64,000 nucleotides of DNA from Nitrospira sp. (GTDB lineage: Bacteria; Nitrospirota; Nitrospiria; Nitrospirales; Nitrospiraceae), in the NCBI GenBank assembly GCA_022226935.1, contig CP092081.1:666634-730633 (forward strand), in the 5' to 3' direction. Of this stretch, positions 50,755 to 58,277 are shown in pieces (the first letter of the stretch is position 1; each line of letters starts with the position of its first letter). The position numbers and the translations under genes were made by a program. The notes below the pieces were generated by a model. The model saw only the letters and a list, made by a program, of their open reading frames with translations. It was not told the DNA's origin and did not search any database.

Positions 50755-53280
50755 ATGCTGCAGGAGACATCATTTTGGGCCTTGTCCGAGGATGACGTGC
50801 TGCGGCAACTGTCTGCCACGCCAACGGGATTGACCCAGGCGGAGGCCGAAGCGCGACAGGCCGCCTCTGCATCCGTCAGGCTGAAGCCCCAGCGGAATAG
50901 CCGGCCGCTGCGGCTGCTCTTGGCGCAGTTTCGAAGTCCCATCGTTCTCATCCTGCTCTTTGCCGCCGGCGTGTCGTTTTTTCTCGCAGAACGCAGCGAT
51001 GCGCTGATCATCCTGATCATCATTCTGGCCGGCGCATTGTTAAGTTTCTGGCAGGAGCACAGCGCCGCGCGGGCCGTCGCCGGGTTGCTCGCCCTCGTGC
51101 AAATCACGGCTCGCGCATGGCGGGATGGCGAGCTGCGCGACATTCCGGCGGATCACATCGTGCCAGGCGACGTCATTGAATTGTCAGCCGGGTCGAGCCT
51201 TCCTGGAGACGCCTTGGTGCTGGAGGCGAAAGATCTGTTCGTCGATGAGGCCACCTTGACGGGAGAAACGTATCCGGTCGAGAAATCGGCGGGGACACTG
51301 GCGGCTGACGCGCCGTTGGCGAAGCGTACCAACAGTCTCTTTCTCGGTACCCATGTCGTCAGCGGGCAGGCCCGGGTTGTGGTCGTGGCGGTGGGGAAAG
51401 AGACGGAATTCGGTCGCATCGCCCACCGCATGGCGCTGAAGGCACCTGAAACGGAATTCGAGCGGGGCGTGCGGCGATTCGGCTATCTGCTGCTCGAAGT
51501 GACGCTGCTTCTCGTGCTCGCGATTTTTGCCGTCAACGTCTATCTTGAACGACCGGTCCTCGAATCCTTTCTCTTTTCCATGGCTTTGGCGGTCGGCCTC
51601 ACGCCGCAGTTGCTGCCGGCCATCATCAGCGTGAACCTCTCGCACGGCGCGAAACGCATGGCCCAGCAGAACGTCGTGGTCAAACGCCTGGCGTCGATCG
51701 AAAATTTTGGGAGCATGAACGTCCTGTGCTCCGACAAGACCGGGACCTTGACCGAAGGCTCCATGCGACTGTATGCGGCGCTGGATCTCGACGGTCAGCC
51801 GAGCGAGCGCGTGTTGTTCCATGCGCACATGAACGCGATGTTCGAAACCGGGTTTCCGAACCCGCTGGATGAGGCCCTGCGGCAGCATCGTTCCTTCGAT
51901 CTCTCCGGCTATCGTAAGGTGGAAGAAGAGCCTTACGATTTTGTTCGCAAACGGCTGTCCGTTCTGGTGGCCACACCGCAGACTCATCTGCTGATTACCA
52001 AAGGCGCGGTTGAAAGTATGTTGACGGTGTGTCTGCATGCAGAACACAAAGACGGGGCCCTGCTGCCGATGGATCAGGTTCGCGAATCGGTCAGAAAGCA
52101 GGTACGGGAGCTCAGCAGCCAGGGCTACCGTACGATCGGATTGGCCTACCGGGATTTGGAGGCCATCGACCGGGTCTCCAAGGAGCATGAAGCGGGGATG
52201 ACCTTCCTGGGCTTGCTGGTGTTTATGGATCCTCCCAAGGCCGGTATTGTCGACACGATTGCGTTTCTCCGGAAGCTGGGGGTGTCGTTAAAAATGGTGA
52301 CTGGAGACCAAGGGCTGGTGGCGGCCCATGTGGGGCGACAGGTCGGCCTGGCCAATCCGCTGGTGCTGACCGGGAGTGATCTGCGCGGCATGACCGACGA
52401 TGCGCTTCGGGCCAGGGCCAATGAGGTGGACATTTTTGCGGAAATTGAGCCGAATCAAAAGGAACGCATCATTCGTGCGTTGCGTGGCTCCGGGAACGTC
52501 GTCGGTTACCTCGGCGACGGCATCAACGATGCGCCTGCCCTTCACGCCGCGGACGTCGGCCTCTCGGTGGATGGCGCCGTCGATGTGGCCAAGGACGCCG
52601 CCGATCTTGTGCTGTTGGAACATGATTTGAGCGTATTGGTGGAAGGCGTGCGGGAGGGACGCCGCACCTTTGCCAACACCCTCAAGTATGTGTTCATGGC
52701 GACGAGCGCGAATTTCGGCAATATGTTCAGCATGGCCGGCGCCTCGCTGTTCTTACCCTTTCTGCCGTTGCTGCCGAAACAAATTCTGCTGACGAATGTG
52801 CTGACGGACATTCCCGAAATGACGATCGCCACCGACCATGTGGATCCTGAACTGATCGATCGGCCTCGCCGCTGGGATATTCCCTTCATCCGGCGGTTCA
52901 TGCTGACCTTCGGATTGGTGAGCTCGTTCTTCGATTACTTCACGTTTGGCGTCTTGTTGTTCCTGCTGCATGCCACGACCGGCCAATTCCGTACCGGCTG
53001 GTTCGTCGAGTCGGTGCTGTCCGCGTCACTGATTGTCCTGGTCATTCGCACGCGCCGCCCTTGCGTGACGAGCCGCCCGTCTGCATCCTTGTTGTGCTCG
53101 ACCTTGCTGATCGCACTGGTCACGATCCTGTTGCCGGTGACGTCGATCGGCTCGTTTTTGGGATTTGAACCGTTGCCGCCCGTCTTTTGGGCCGCGCTGC
53201 TCGGCATTCTTCTCGCGTATGTCGCGGCGGCCGAATGGGCCAAGACGTTCTTTTACCGGCACGCGAACAACGGCCGCTGA
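50755..53280 (+). CDS. mgtA: MgtA-type (P3B) magnesium-transporting ATPase
   Basis: An 841-residue P-type ATPase. The phosphorylation site is CSDKTGTLTEG with Asp327, the actuator motif is LTGET (residues 168-172, Thr in place of the usual Ser), and the hinge is LGDGINDAPALHAADVG. Segment 4 is AVGLTPQLLPAIISVNLSHGAKRMA-like, and the C-terminal region has FGNMFSMA, LPKQILLTNVLTDIPEM. These identify the P3B Mg2+ importers (MgtA/MgtB), although TPQLLP replaces the TPEMLP of enteric MgtA. It lies 20 bases after czcA, so it is probably co-transcribed. Import of Mg2+ or another divalent ion alongside heavy-metal export is inferred. Confidence 0.87.
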   Translation: MLQETSFWALSEDDVLRQLSATPTGLTQAEAEARQAASASVRLKPQRNSRPLRLLLAQFRSPIVLILLFAAGVSFFLAERSDALIILIIILAGALLSFWQEHSAARAVAGLLALVQITARAWRDGELRDIPADHIVPGDVIELSAGSSLPGDALVLEAKDLFVDEATLTGETYPVEKSAGTLAADAPLAKRTNSLFLGTHVVSGQARVVVVAVGKETEFGRIAHRMALKAPETEFERGVRRFGYLLLEVTLLLVLAIFAVNVYLERPVLESFLFSMALAVGLTPQLLPAIISVNLSHGAKRMAQQNVVVKRLASIENFGSMNVLCSDKTGTLTEGSMRLYAALDLDGQPSERVLFHAHMNAMFETGFPNPLDEALRQHRSFDLSGYRKVEEEPYDFVRKRLSVLVATPQTHLLITKGAVESMLTVCLHAEHKDGALLPMDQVRESVRKQVRELSSQGYRTIGLAYRDLEAIDRVSKEHEAGMTFLGLLVFMDPPKAGIVDTIAFLRKLGVSLKMVTGDQGLVAAHVGRQVGLANPLVLTGSDLRGMTDDALRARANEVDIFAEIEPNQKERIIRALRGSGNVVGYLGDGINDAPALHAADVGLSVDGAVDVAKDAADLVLLEHDLSVLVEGVREGRRTFANTLKYVFMATSANFGNMFSMAGASLFLPFLPLLPKQILLTNVLTDIPEMTIATDHVDPELIDRPRRWDIPFIRRFMLTFGLVSSFFDYFTFGVLLFLLHATTGQFRTGWFVESVLSASLIVLVIRTRRPCVTSRPSASLLCSTLLIALVTILLPVTSIGSFLGFEPLPPVFWAALLGILLAYVAAAEWAKTFFYRHANNGR

Positions 53281-53427
53281 GAAGGTCCTTCACGCACTTC
53301 CGCAATTCCTACGTCCGCCGCGGCTATACAATCGATCATCTCCTTGACTGTACGCGGTGATGTAGTACAACCAAAGAAGCTGGTTCATTCGGCTATTCTC
53401 CCACGCTCCATCTGCATGAGGACGCCC

Positions 53428-54945
53428 ATGCCTGGTTTTTCGCACGCGCCCAATGGTCTCTCGTATGATCCTCAGGTGTTGTTGAATTCACAGCCGGTCA
53501 TCGTGACGGTGATCGATCCTGCCGACCATTCCGTGCAGTTCCAAAACCAGACCAGCTTAGGCGCGTTCGGCGACATGACCGGTTCCCGCTGTTATGAAAA
53601 AATTGTGGGAAAGCAGACGCCGTGTGAATTCTGCCGCATGCCTGAGGCGTTAAGTCGAGACGGAGTGGTATCTGAGCAGGTGGAAATGCCCAACGGCCGC
53701 CATTTGCTGGTGCATTGGGCGAAGGCCCCGACAGAAGACGGCCGTGTCCATGTCATTGAGACGATCATCGATCTGACGAAGCGCAAACAGGACGAGCAGA
53801 GCCTGCGGCAGTCGCAGAAGATGGAAGCACTGGGGCGATTGGCCGCGGGCATTGCGCATGACTTCAACAATCTGCTCATGGTCGTCATCGGCCATGCGCA
53901 CCGGGTCGCGCAGCAGCTGGGATCCCATCCGCTGCATCACGAAGTGGAAATGATCGGCCAGGCCGGCACGCGGGCCGCGGCGTTGACGAAAAAATTGTTG
54001 ACGTTCAGCCGACGCCAGGTTCTTGAGCAGCGTGACGTGCCGCTCAACACCCTGATTCGCGACATGGAAGATATCTTGCGCCGGCTGATCGGAGAGCAGA
54101 TCCAGACGGTCATTGTGCTCCATCCGCAGGCCGGCCATGTTCTAGGAGACCCTGTCCAGATCGAACAGGTCTTGCTGAATCTTGCTCTCAACGCTCGCGA
54201 TGCGATGGCCGAAGGAGGCATTCTCACGATCGAGACCGGCAATACCGATCTGGACGAGACGTATGTGCGAACGCATCCGGGCGCGGTTCCCGGCCACTAC
54301 GTCACCCTGGTCGTCGAGGATACCGGATGCGGGATCGATGCCGAGACCCTCGCCCATATTTTTGAACCCTTTTTCACCACGAAGGAGTTCGAAAAGGGGA
54401 CCGGATTGGGGCTGGCTACTGTTTATGGCATCGTGAAGGAGAGCCGCGGGTATATCGACGTTACGAGCCAACCTGGACGGGGCTCGCGCTTTACGGTGAT
54501 GTTGCCACGCGTGCAGTCGCAAACATCTGATGCTGAACAGCCGGCCGCCTCACGACCGCTTCCGGCGACGTGTGCCACCATTCTCCTGGTAGAAGACGAT
54601 GAGGGCATCCGACGACTGGTGTCGGCCGTGCTGCGTGATCAGGGGTATGAAGTATTAGCGGCGGCCGATGGCGTCGAGGCTCTGCAAATGTTGCAACTAC
54701 GCAAAGGCGGCTGCGACCTCCTCATCACCGACGTGATCCTGCCGCGGATGAAGGCCTCCGTTTTGGCCCAGGGAGCCAGGACGATGTTTCCCAAGATCAA
54801 GGTGCTCTATATTTCCGGCTATGCCGGGGACATGTTGGTGTCTCATGGCGTGGATGCGCAAGCGGCCTACCTGCAAAAACCGTTTATGCCTCAGGCCATT
54901 ATCGACAAAGTGGCCGAATTGATCCCGCCCGTTTCTCCGCAGTAA
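53428..54945 (+). CDS. PAS-domain hybrid histidine kinase with receiver
   Basis: A 505-residue cytoplasmic kinase. ATG 53428 has GAGG six bases upstream; the frame extends to 53344 without good signals. An N-terminal PAS domain (about 20-120) contains CYEKIVGKQTPCEFC, a Cys cluster seen in a PAS subgroup that could bind metal or sense redox state. The HisKA domain has GIAHDFNNLL (phospho-accepting His about residue 147), typical of NtrB-like kinases, then a HATPase domain (DTGCGIDAE, GTGLGLATVYG). The C-terminal receiver (about 382-500) has DLLITDVILPR with the phospho-Asp. No transcription factor partner is adjacent. Confidence 0.88.
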   Translation: MPGFSHAPNGLSYDPQVLLNSQPVIVTVIDPADHSVQFQNQTSLGAFGDMTGSRCYEKIVGKQTPCEFCRMPEALSRDGVVSEQVEMPNGRHLLVHWAKAPTEDGRVHVIETIIDLTKRKQDEQSLRQSQKMEALGRLAAGIAHDFNNLLMVVIGHAHRVAQQLGSHPLHHEVEMIGQAGTRAAALTKKLLTFSRRQVLEQRDVPLNTLIRDMEDILRRLIGEQIQTVIVLHPQAGHVLGDPVQIEQVLLNLALNARDAMAEGGILTIETGNTDLDETYVRTHPGAVPGHYVTLVVEDTGCGIDAETLAHIFEPFFTTKEFEKGTGLGLATVYGIVKESRGYIDVTSQPGRGSRFTVMLPRVQSQTSDAEQPAASRPLPATCATILLVEDDEGIRRLVSAVLRDQGYEVLAAADGVEALQMLQLRKGGCDLLITDVILPRMKASVLAQGARTMFPKIKVLYISGYAGDMLVSHGVDAQAAYLQKPFMPQAIIDKVAELIPPVSPQ

Positions 54946-55151
54946 AAATCTTCACGCGCAACCGTTCTTAATGATCAGCGTCGCTCGCCGCGTTCGAGCG
55001 GACTGCTTCGAGAGTGATGCCTTATCTGCTGACGGTGCGCAGGACCGATGGCCGTATGCCGCCGGGCAACGGAGCGCGCCGCCCGCTCCATGGTGAGATG
55101 TAGCAGGTTGTGTGTTGGGGCAGGCACCCAATGATCGGGCGGGGAGAGAAC

Positions 55152-55520
55152 CTATTTCCAGGAAACGCCGGGAAGGGAGATGACCCGCTCCGTCTCGGTT
55201 GTCGACTGCGCGTCCAGGAGAAGGTCGTACACGAGTTTGACGCGGCTTCGCGTTTCTGAGGAAAGTGCCAGGAATTCCACCCCAAACGCATCTTTACTCG
55301 TCCAGGTGACGACGGCGGGCTTGATTTCGATGGGTTCGATGCGATCGGGGAGGGAAATTTGCAGCGTCAATCGCATCCCGCAGTGAACCTTGGCGGCCGT
55401 CTGTTGAATCTTGCATCCGCCGGGCGAGAAATCCTTCACCACACCTTGGCTGCTTCCACGGGGACCTTGCACATCGATCGGTCGATTCATCTCGACACGC
55501 GCGTTCTTACGTTTTGACAT
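55152..55520 (-). CDS. PilZ-domain protein
   Basis: A 122-residue single PilZ domain, a cyclic-di-GMP receptor fold. The N-terminal KRKNARVEMNRPIDV contributes the RxxxR-like arginines (here RKNAR), and DFSPGGCKIQ is the (D/N)xSxxG motif needed for c-di-GMP binding. The C-terminal helix follows the beta barrel. GGAAGGA precedes the ATG. It might couple c-di-GMP to motility or surface behaviour; no motility gene is close. Confidence 0.85.
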   Translation of the reverse strand: MSKRKNARVEMNRPIDVQGPRGSSQGVVKDFSPGGCKIQQTAAKVHCGMRLTLQISLPDRIEPIEIKPAVVTWTSKDAFGVEFLALSSETRSRVKLVYDLLLDAQSTTETERVISLPGVSWK

Positions 55521-55569
55521 CCCTGGGTCCTTCCATGATCGGCGGGTCGTACGTGATTCGCACCGTCCC

Positions 55570-56559
55570 TTAGATGGCTGGTTGCATGAGCGATTCCGTT
55601 AACGTCCGAAATGCGGGATCCAGCATGAACCGGCCAAACGATATATCTTGCCGGGGGTCCGGTATGGATTCACGCTCGTTGCTCCGGCGGAAGTGCAGGA
55701 ACGCGTCGTGAAGTGATTGCATGGCCCTGTCACGCTCGTTCATGCCGGCGTAGGTGCGGGCGAGATCGTAGTGAAAAAACGGATTCGCCGGCTCTTGCGA
55801 GAGCCCATAGTCGATCGTTGTTTTGGCGCGCGCAAGATCGCCGGTCCTGCGATAGGCGACACCCAGGTTATGGACGAGAAGACGCCAGAGGGCCTTGTCC
55901 AGAGTGGGGTTTGCCCGTTCGAGGGCGATGGCCTGTTCATAGTGTGGGATCGCTTGCGTGAAGTGTCCTTGCAGATACGGCGCGCTCCCTGCGCGAAAGT
56001 AATCCAAGCTGCCGGCCTGTGCCGCGGCGACGATGGAGAGGCTTTCCAGTACCTTCCGCAGTTGTGAGCCGTCTGCAGTGGCGGAGCCGCTTTGTGAGAG
56101 ATGAATGTCGGCATAGACGTTCTCCTTGCTGGTACAGGCAAAGAGGTGAAGTTGATCTGTCCCTTGGCCGCCGGTCTCATGCAGAAGATACTCGAAGACG
56201 GGTAGCTGATGGATCTCAGTTCGTGTCGGCCCTGAAGTAGATGGCGCGGCAGCGGTGCGTGCGATACGGTTCAGATGAGCGAGGCAGCCCTGCTCCGTGG
56301 CCTGTCCGGAGACCGCCTCCAGCGTGACGGAGAGCTGCATGGCTGCTGCGTCATTGGCGGCGAGCACATAGCGCCGACTGTCCGGTTTGATGCCATCCGC
56401 TTGGACACGGTAGCCGGTCATGTCGAGACTCACTGCCCAGGCTTTGTCGATGAGTGCGATGCGCCTCTGGTGCGGGATCTCCTCAGCGAAACCCGTGCCG
56501 GCTGCTATCAGCGCGTAGGCCAGTACACTTGCGAGCAGTCCTTTCATCGACGATGGCAT
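55570..56559 (-). CDS. Secreted TPR-repeat protein
   Basis: A 329-residue exported protein. ATG 56559 gives a signal peptide (GLLASVLAYALIAAGTGFA, cleavage near residue 24). Residues about 25-185 form a beta-rich domain of unknown family. Residues about 195-300 hold at least three TPR units (AGSAPYLQGHFTQAIPHYEQAIALE, LVHNLGVAYRRTGDLARAK, FHYDLARTYAGMNERDRAM), suggesting a periplasmic protein-interaction role. The PilZ gene lies 49 bases downstream on the same strand. Confidence 0.78.
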   Translation of the reverse strand: MPSSMKGLLASVLAYALIAAGTGFAEEIPHQRRIALIDKAWAVSLDMTGYRVQADGIKPDSRRYVLAANDAAAMQLSVTLEAVSGQATEQGCLAHLNRIARTAAAPSTSGPTRTEIHQLPVFEYLLHETGGQGTDQLHLFACTSKENVYADIHLSQSGSATADGSQLRKVLESLSIVAAAQAGSLDYFRAGSAPYLQGHFTQAIPHYEQAIALERANPTLDKALWRLLVHNLGVAYRRTGDLARAKTTIDYGLSQEPANPFFHYDLARTYAGMNERDRAMQSLHDAFLHFRRSNERESIPDPRQDISFGRFMLDPAFRTLTESLMQPAI

Positions 56560-56901
56560 TCCCGCTTCTTGTTGTCTGTCTCTGTCAGCTGACAGTGGCG
56601 TCGTCACTGTAGTCTAACGTTCACCTCTCGCCGGCCAAAGCAAAAGTACAAAACCCGCGTCTTTGATCGAGACTCGAGGGTGACGCGCCAGAAAGACGGG
56701 TTGCTCCTGTGGCGTCGTGCCACAGGAGCAAGAGAGGACTGTCGCCTTTGACGGCACCCGGTAGGCCTCGACCAGGGATCCTTCGGGGAATGTGTCGCAC
56801 ACACCATCAACGGTCTTCGGTATCGGCGTTGCATAGTCCTCGATAAGGATGTATCCCTATCCTGTGAGCTGGCAGCCGATGCTGTGAAGAGAGGAATGAC
56901 G
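56560..56901. other. Divergent intergenic region containing a perfect hairpin
   Basis: About 340 bases between the leftward TPR gene and the rightward NTF2-like gene. It should contain both promoters. The most conspicuous element is the perfect hairpin listed at 56701. An antisense-like 76-residue frame (56604-56834) covers it but has no product of recognisable type. Confidence 0.45.
56701..56731. repeat. Perfect 13-bp inverted repeat
   Basis: TTGCTCCTGTGGC (56701-56713) and GCCACAGGAGCAA (56719-56731) are exact reverse complements separated by GTCGT. The stem is far longer than expected by chance. No T-run follows on either strand, so it is not a standard terminator. It may be a REP-like element, an operator for a dimeric regulator between the two divergent genes, or an mRNA leader hairpin. 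Confidence 0.7.
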
Positions 56902-57516
56902 ATGCGCGAACGAAACGTACAGGCGACCAGGCGATGGCGACGCGCTGGTAGGTCGTGGCGGCCGATCCTAGGGATCTTTGCGGCGGCTATGATGGCGCAA
57001 GGGGCGTCGAGTCAAGCGGCGGTGCATGTGCTTCCCGACATGACGGTGACGCGCGAAAGTGGGACCATCACCGGCGCCAAGGCGGTTCGTGCCGATCCCA
57101 CGATGCAGGAGGTGTTGGCGGCATTCGATCGTGCAGAACGTGCCTTGGAAGAGCAGGATCTCTCGGCGCTGATGCAGTTTTATGCGCCGGGCTATAACTA
57201 TCATGGCCTGCATGTGGCGGATGTCGAACGCATCTGGGGTGAGGTATTCGAGCACTATCGGACATTGTCCTCGACGCATCTCTTTGCCGAGATGAAGATT
57301 CTGCGCGCCGAGGAGGGGCTGCGCGTCGAGCTGACCTGCACCGGTGGTTTATACGGTGCCGACGTGCAATCAGGCGTGCGCGTCACGCTGGATAGCTGGT
57401 TTCAGGAGGTGCATTATCTCGTTCGGGATAAGCAGGGGTGGCGGTTTCTGGGCAATCGAGGTGATGCGCCGCGCTCGGCGCCCTTCTCCTCATCCCCCCA
57501 CCATCCGCTCTTCTGA
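56902..57516 (+). CDS. Secreted NTF2/SnoaL-like protein
   Basis: A 204-residue exported protein. ATG 56902 has AGAGGA upstream; ATG 56896 is six bases earlier in frame. After a basic, Trp-containing N-terminus, a signal peptide (PILGIFAAAMMAQGASSQA) is seen. Residues about 70-190 resemble the NTF2/SnoaL fold (VLAAFDRAERALEEQDLSALMQFYAPGYNYHG, later WFQEVHYLVRDKQGWRFLG), a cone-shaped domain used by many enzymes and binding proteins. No catalytic residues can be assigned. The tail is Ser/Pro/His-rich. Confidence 0.7.
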   Translation: MRERNVQATRRWRRAGRSWRPILGIFAAAMMAQGASSQAAVHVLPDMTVTRESGTITGAKAVRADPTMQEVLAAFDRAERALEEQDLSALMQFYAPGYNYHGLHVADVERIWGEVFEHYRTLSSTHLFAEMKILRAEEGLRVELTCTGGLYGADVQSGVRVTLDSWFQEVHYLVRDKQGWRFLGNRGDAPRSAPFSSSPHHPLF

Positions 57517-57534
57517 TCGAGACCGGCCGGGCGG

Positions 57535-57987
57535 TCAGGCTGCGGCCGCGGAAGCGGCAGTGGCCGCGGTGCTGAGCAGCTTTTTGACGCTGGCATGGGC
57601 CAGGACGACGTCCGGGGTCCGTTGCAGAGCTTCGTAGTAGCTGCGTTCGAACCCGTCGCCTTCTTCGGATGGGCGCAGCATGTGGCGAGCTTCCACCAGC
57701 AAGTCCTGCGCGGTTTCGATAGTCGTGTCTTCGTGGTCTTCCAGGACGACATCGATGCGAACGACGAGATGCGACAAGGGGTGAAGCCAGGCGAACCAGG
57801 GATCGTTCATGACGAGCTGCAGCAGCTGACCGGCCGAAGAGATGCGTCCATAGATGCGTTCATACGTGAGCTGTTCGGAGACGATCAGGGATTTGTGCAG
57901 GCCGAGCAAGCCGTGACGAAGGTCCTTCAGGCTGGCACGAAGGTTATCCGGGAGCGGATTCGAAGACGACCAGGAGGAACGTGTCAT
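57535..57987 (-). CDS. Conserved helical hypothetical protein
   Basis: A 150-residue cytoplasmic protein, mostly helical. The central segment LLQLVMNDPWFAWLHPLSHLVVRID followed by an acidic linker matches a family of uncharacterised proteins that I recall from many proteobacteria, where the HDPxFAWLxPLS pattern is conserved. The C-terminus is a run of Ala with few other residues (AATAASAAAA). Function unknown. It converges with the NTF2-like gene 18 bases away. Confidence 0.68.
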   Translation of the reverse strand: MTRSSWSSSNPLPDNLRASLKDLRHGLLGLHKSLIVSEQLTYERIYGRISSAGQLLQLVMNDPWFAWLHPLSHLVVRIDVVLEDHEDTTIETAQDLLVEARHMLRPSEEGDGFERSYYEALQRTPDVVLAHASVKKLLSTAATAASAAAA

Positions 57988-58146
57988 AGATCACCCATCC
58001 TACGCAATCCACAGCTTCAAGCGACGGCCGTTCCTACCACAGGAATGATGCCCCCCTTCAGGGCCAACTCTCCGTCCTTCGTGGATACTGTATCGGCTGG
58101 TTTGCGCCGGGATTGAGTCCTCGGGATGGGGGAATCGACGAAAATT

Positions 58147-58166
58147 CCCCACGCCGCCGCGTGGGG
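58147..58166. repeat. 8-bp GC-rich hairpin
   Basis: CCCCACGC (58147-58154) pairs with GCGTGGGG (58159-58166) around a 4-base loop, in the 290-base divergent gap before the SERCA-type ATPase gene. A run of six T begins 14 bases later (58181), too distant for a classical terminator. Possibly a leader structure of the ATPase mRNA. Confidence 0.4.
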
Positions 58167-58277
58167 GGCAGGAACGACTGTTTTTTCCGCAAGTTGAAGT
58201 GCTTAGGATTGGTGTGTGGGAAGGGGGCTCTTCTTAAGGAGTCATCCCCGCAGGGAAGCTGAACGAGATCGGAAGGC

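Noticed and set aside
51184..52188. 334-residue minus-strand open frame
   Set aside because: Antisense to mgtA; His/Arg/Gln-rich composition is typical of shadow frames.
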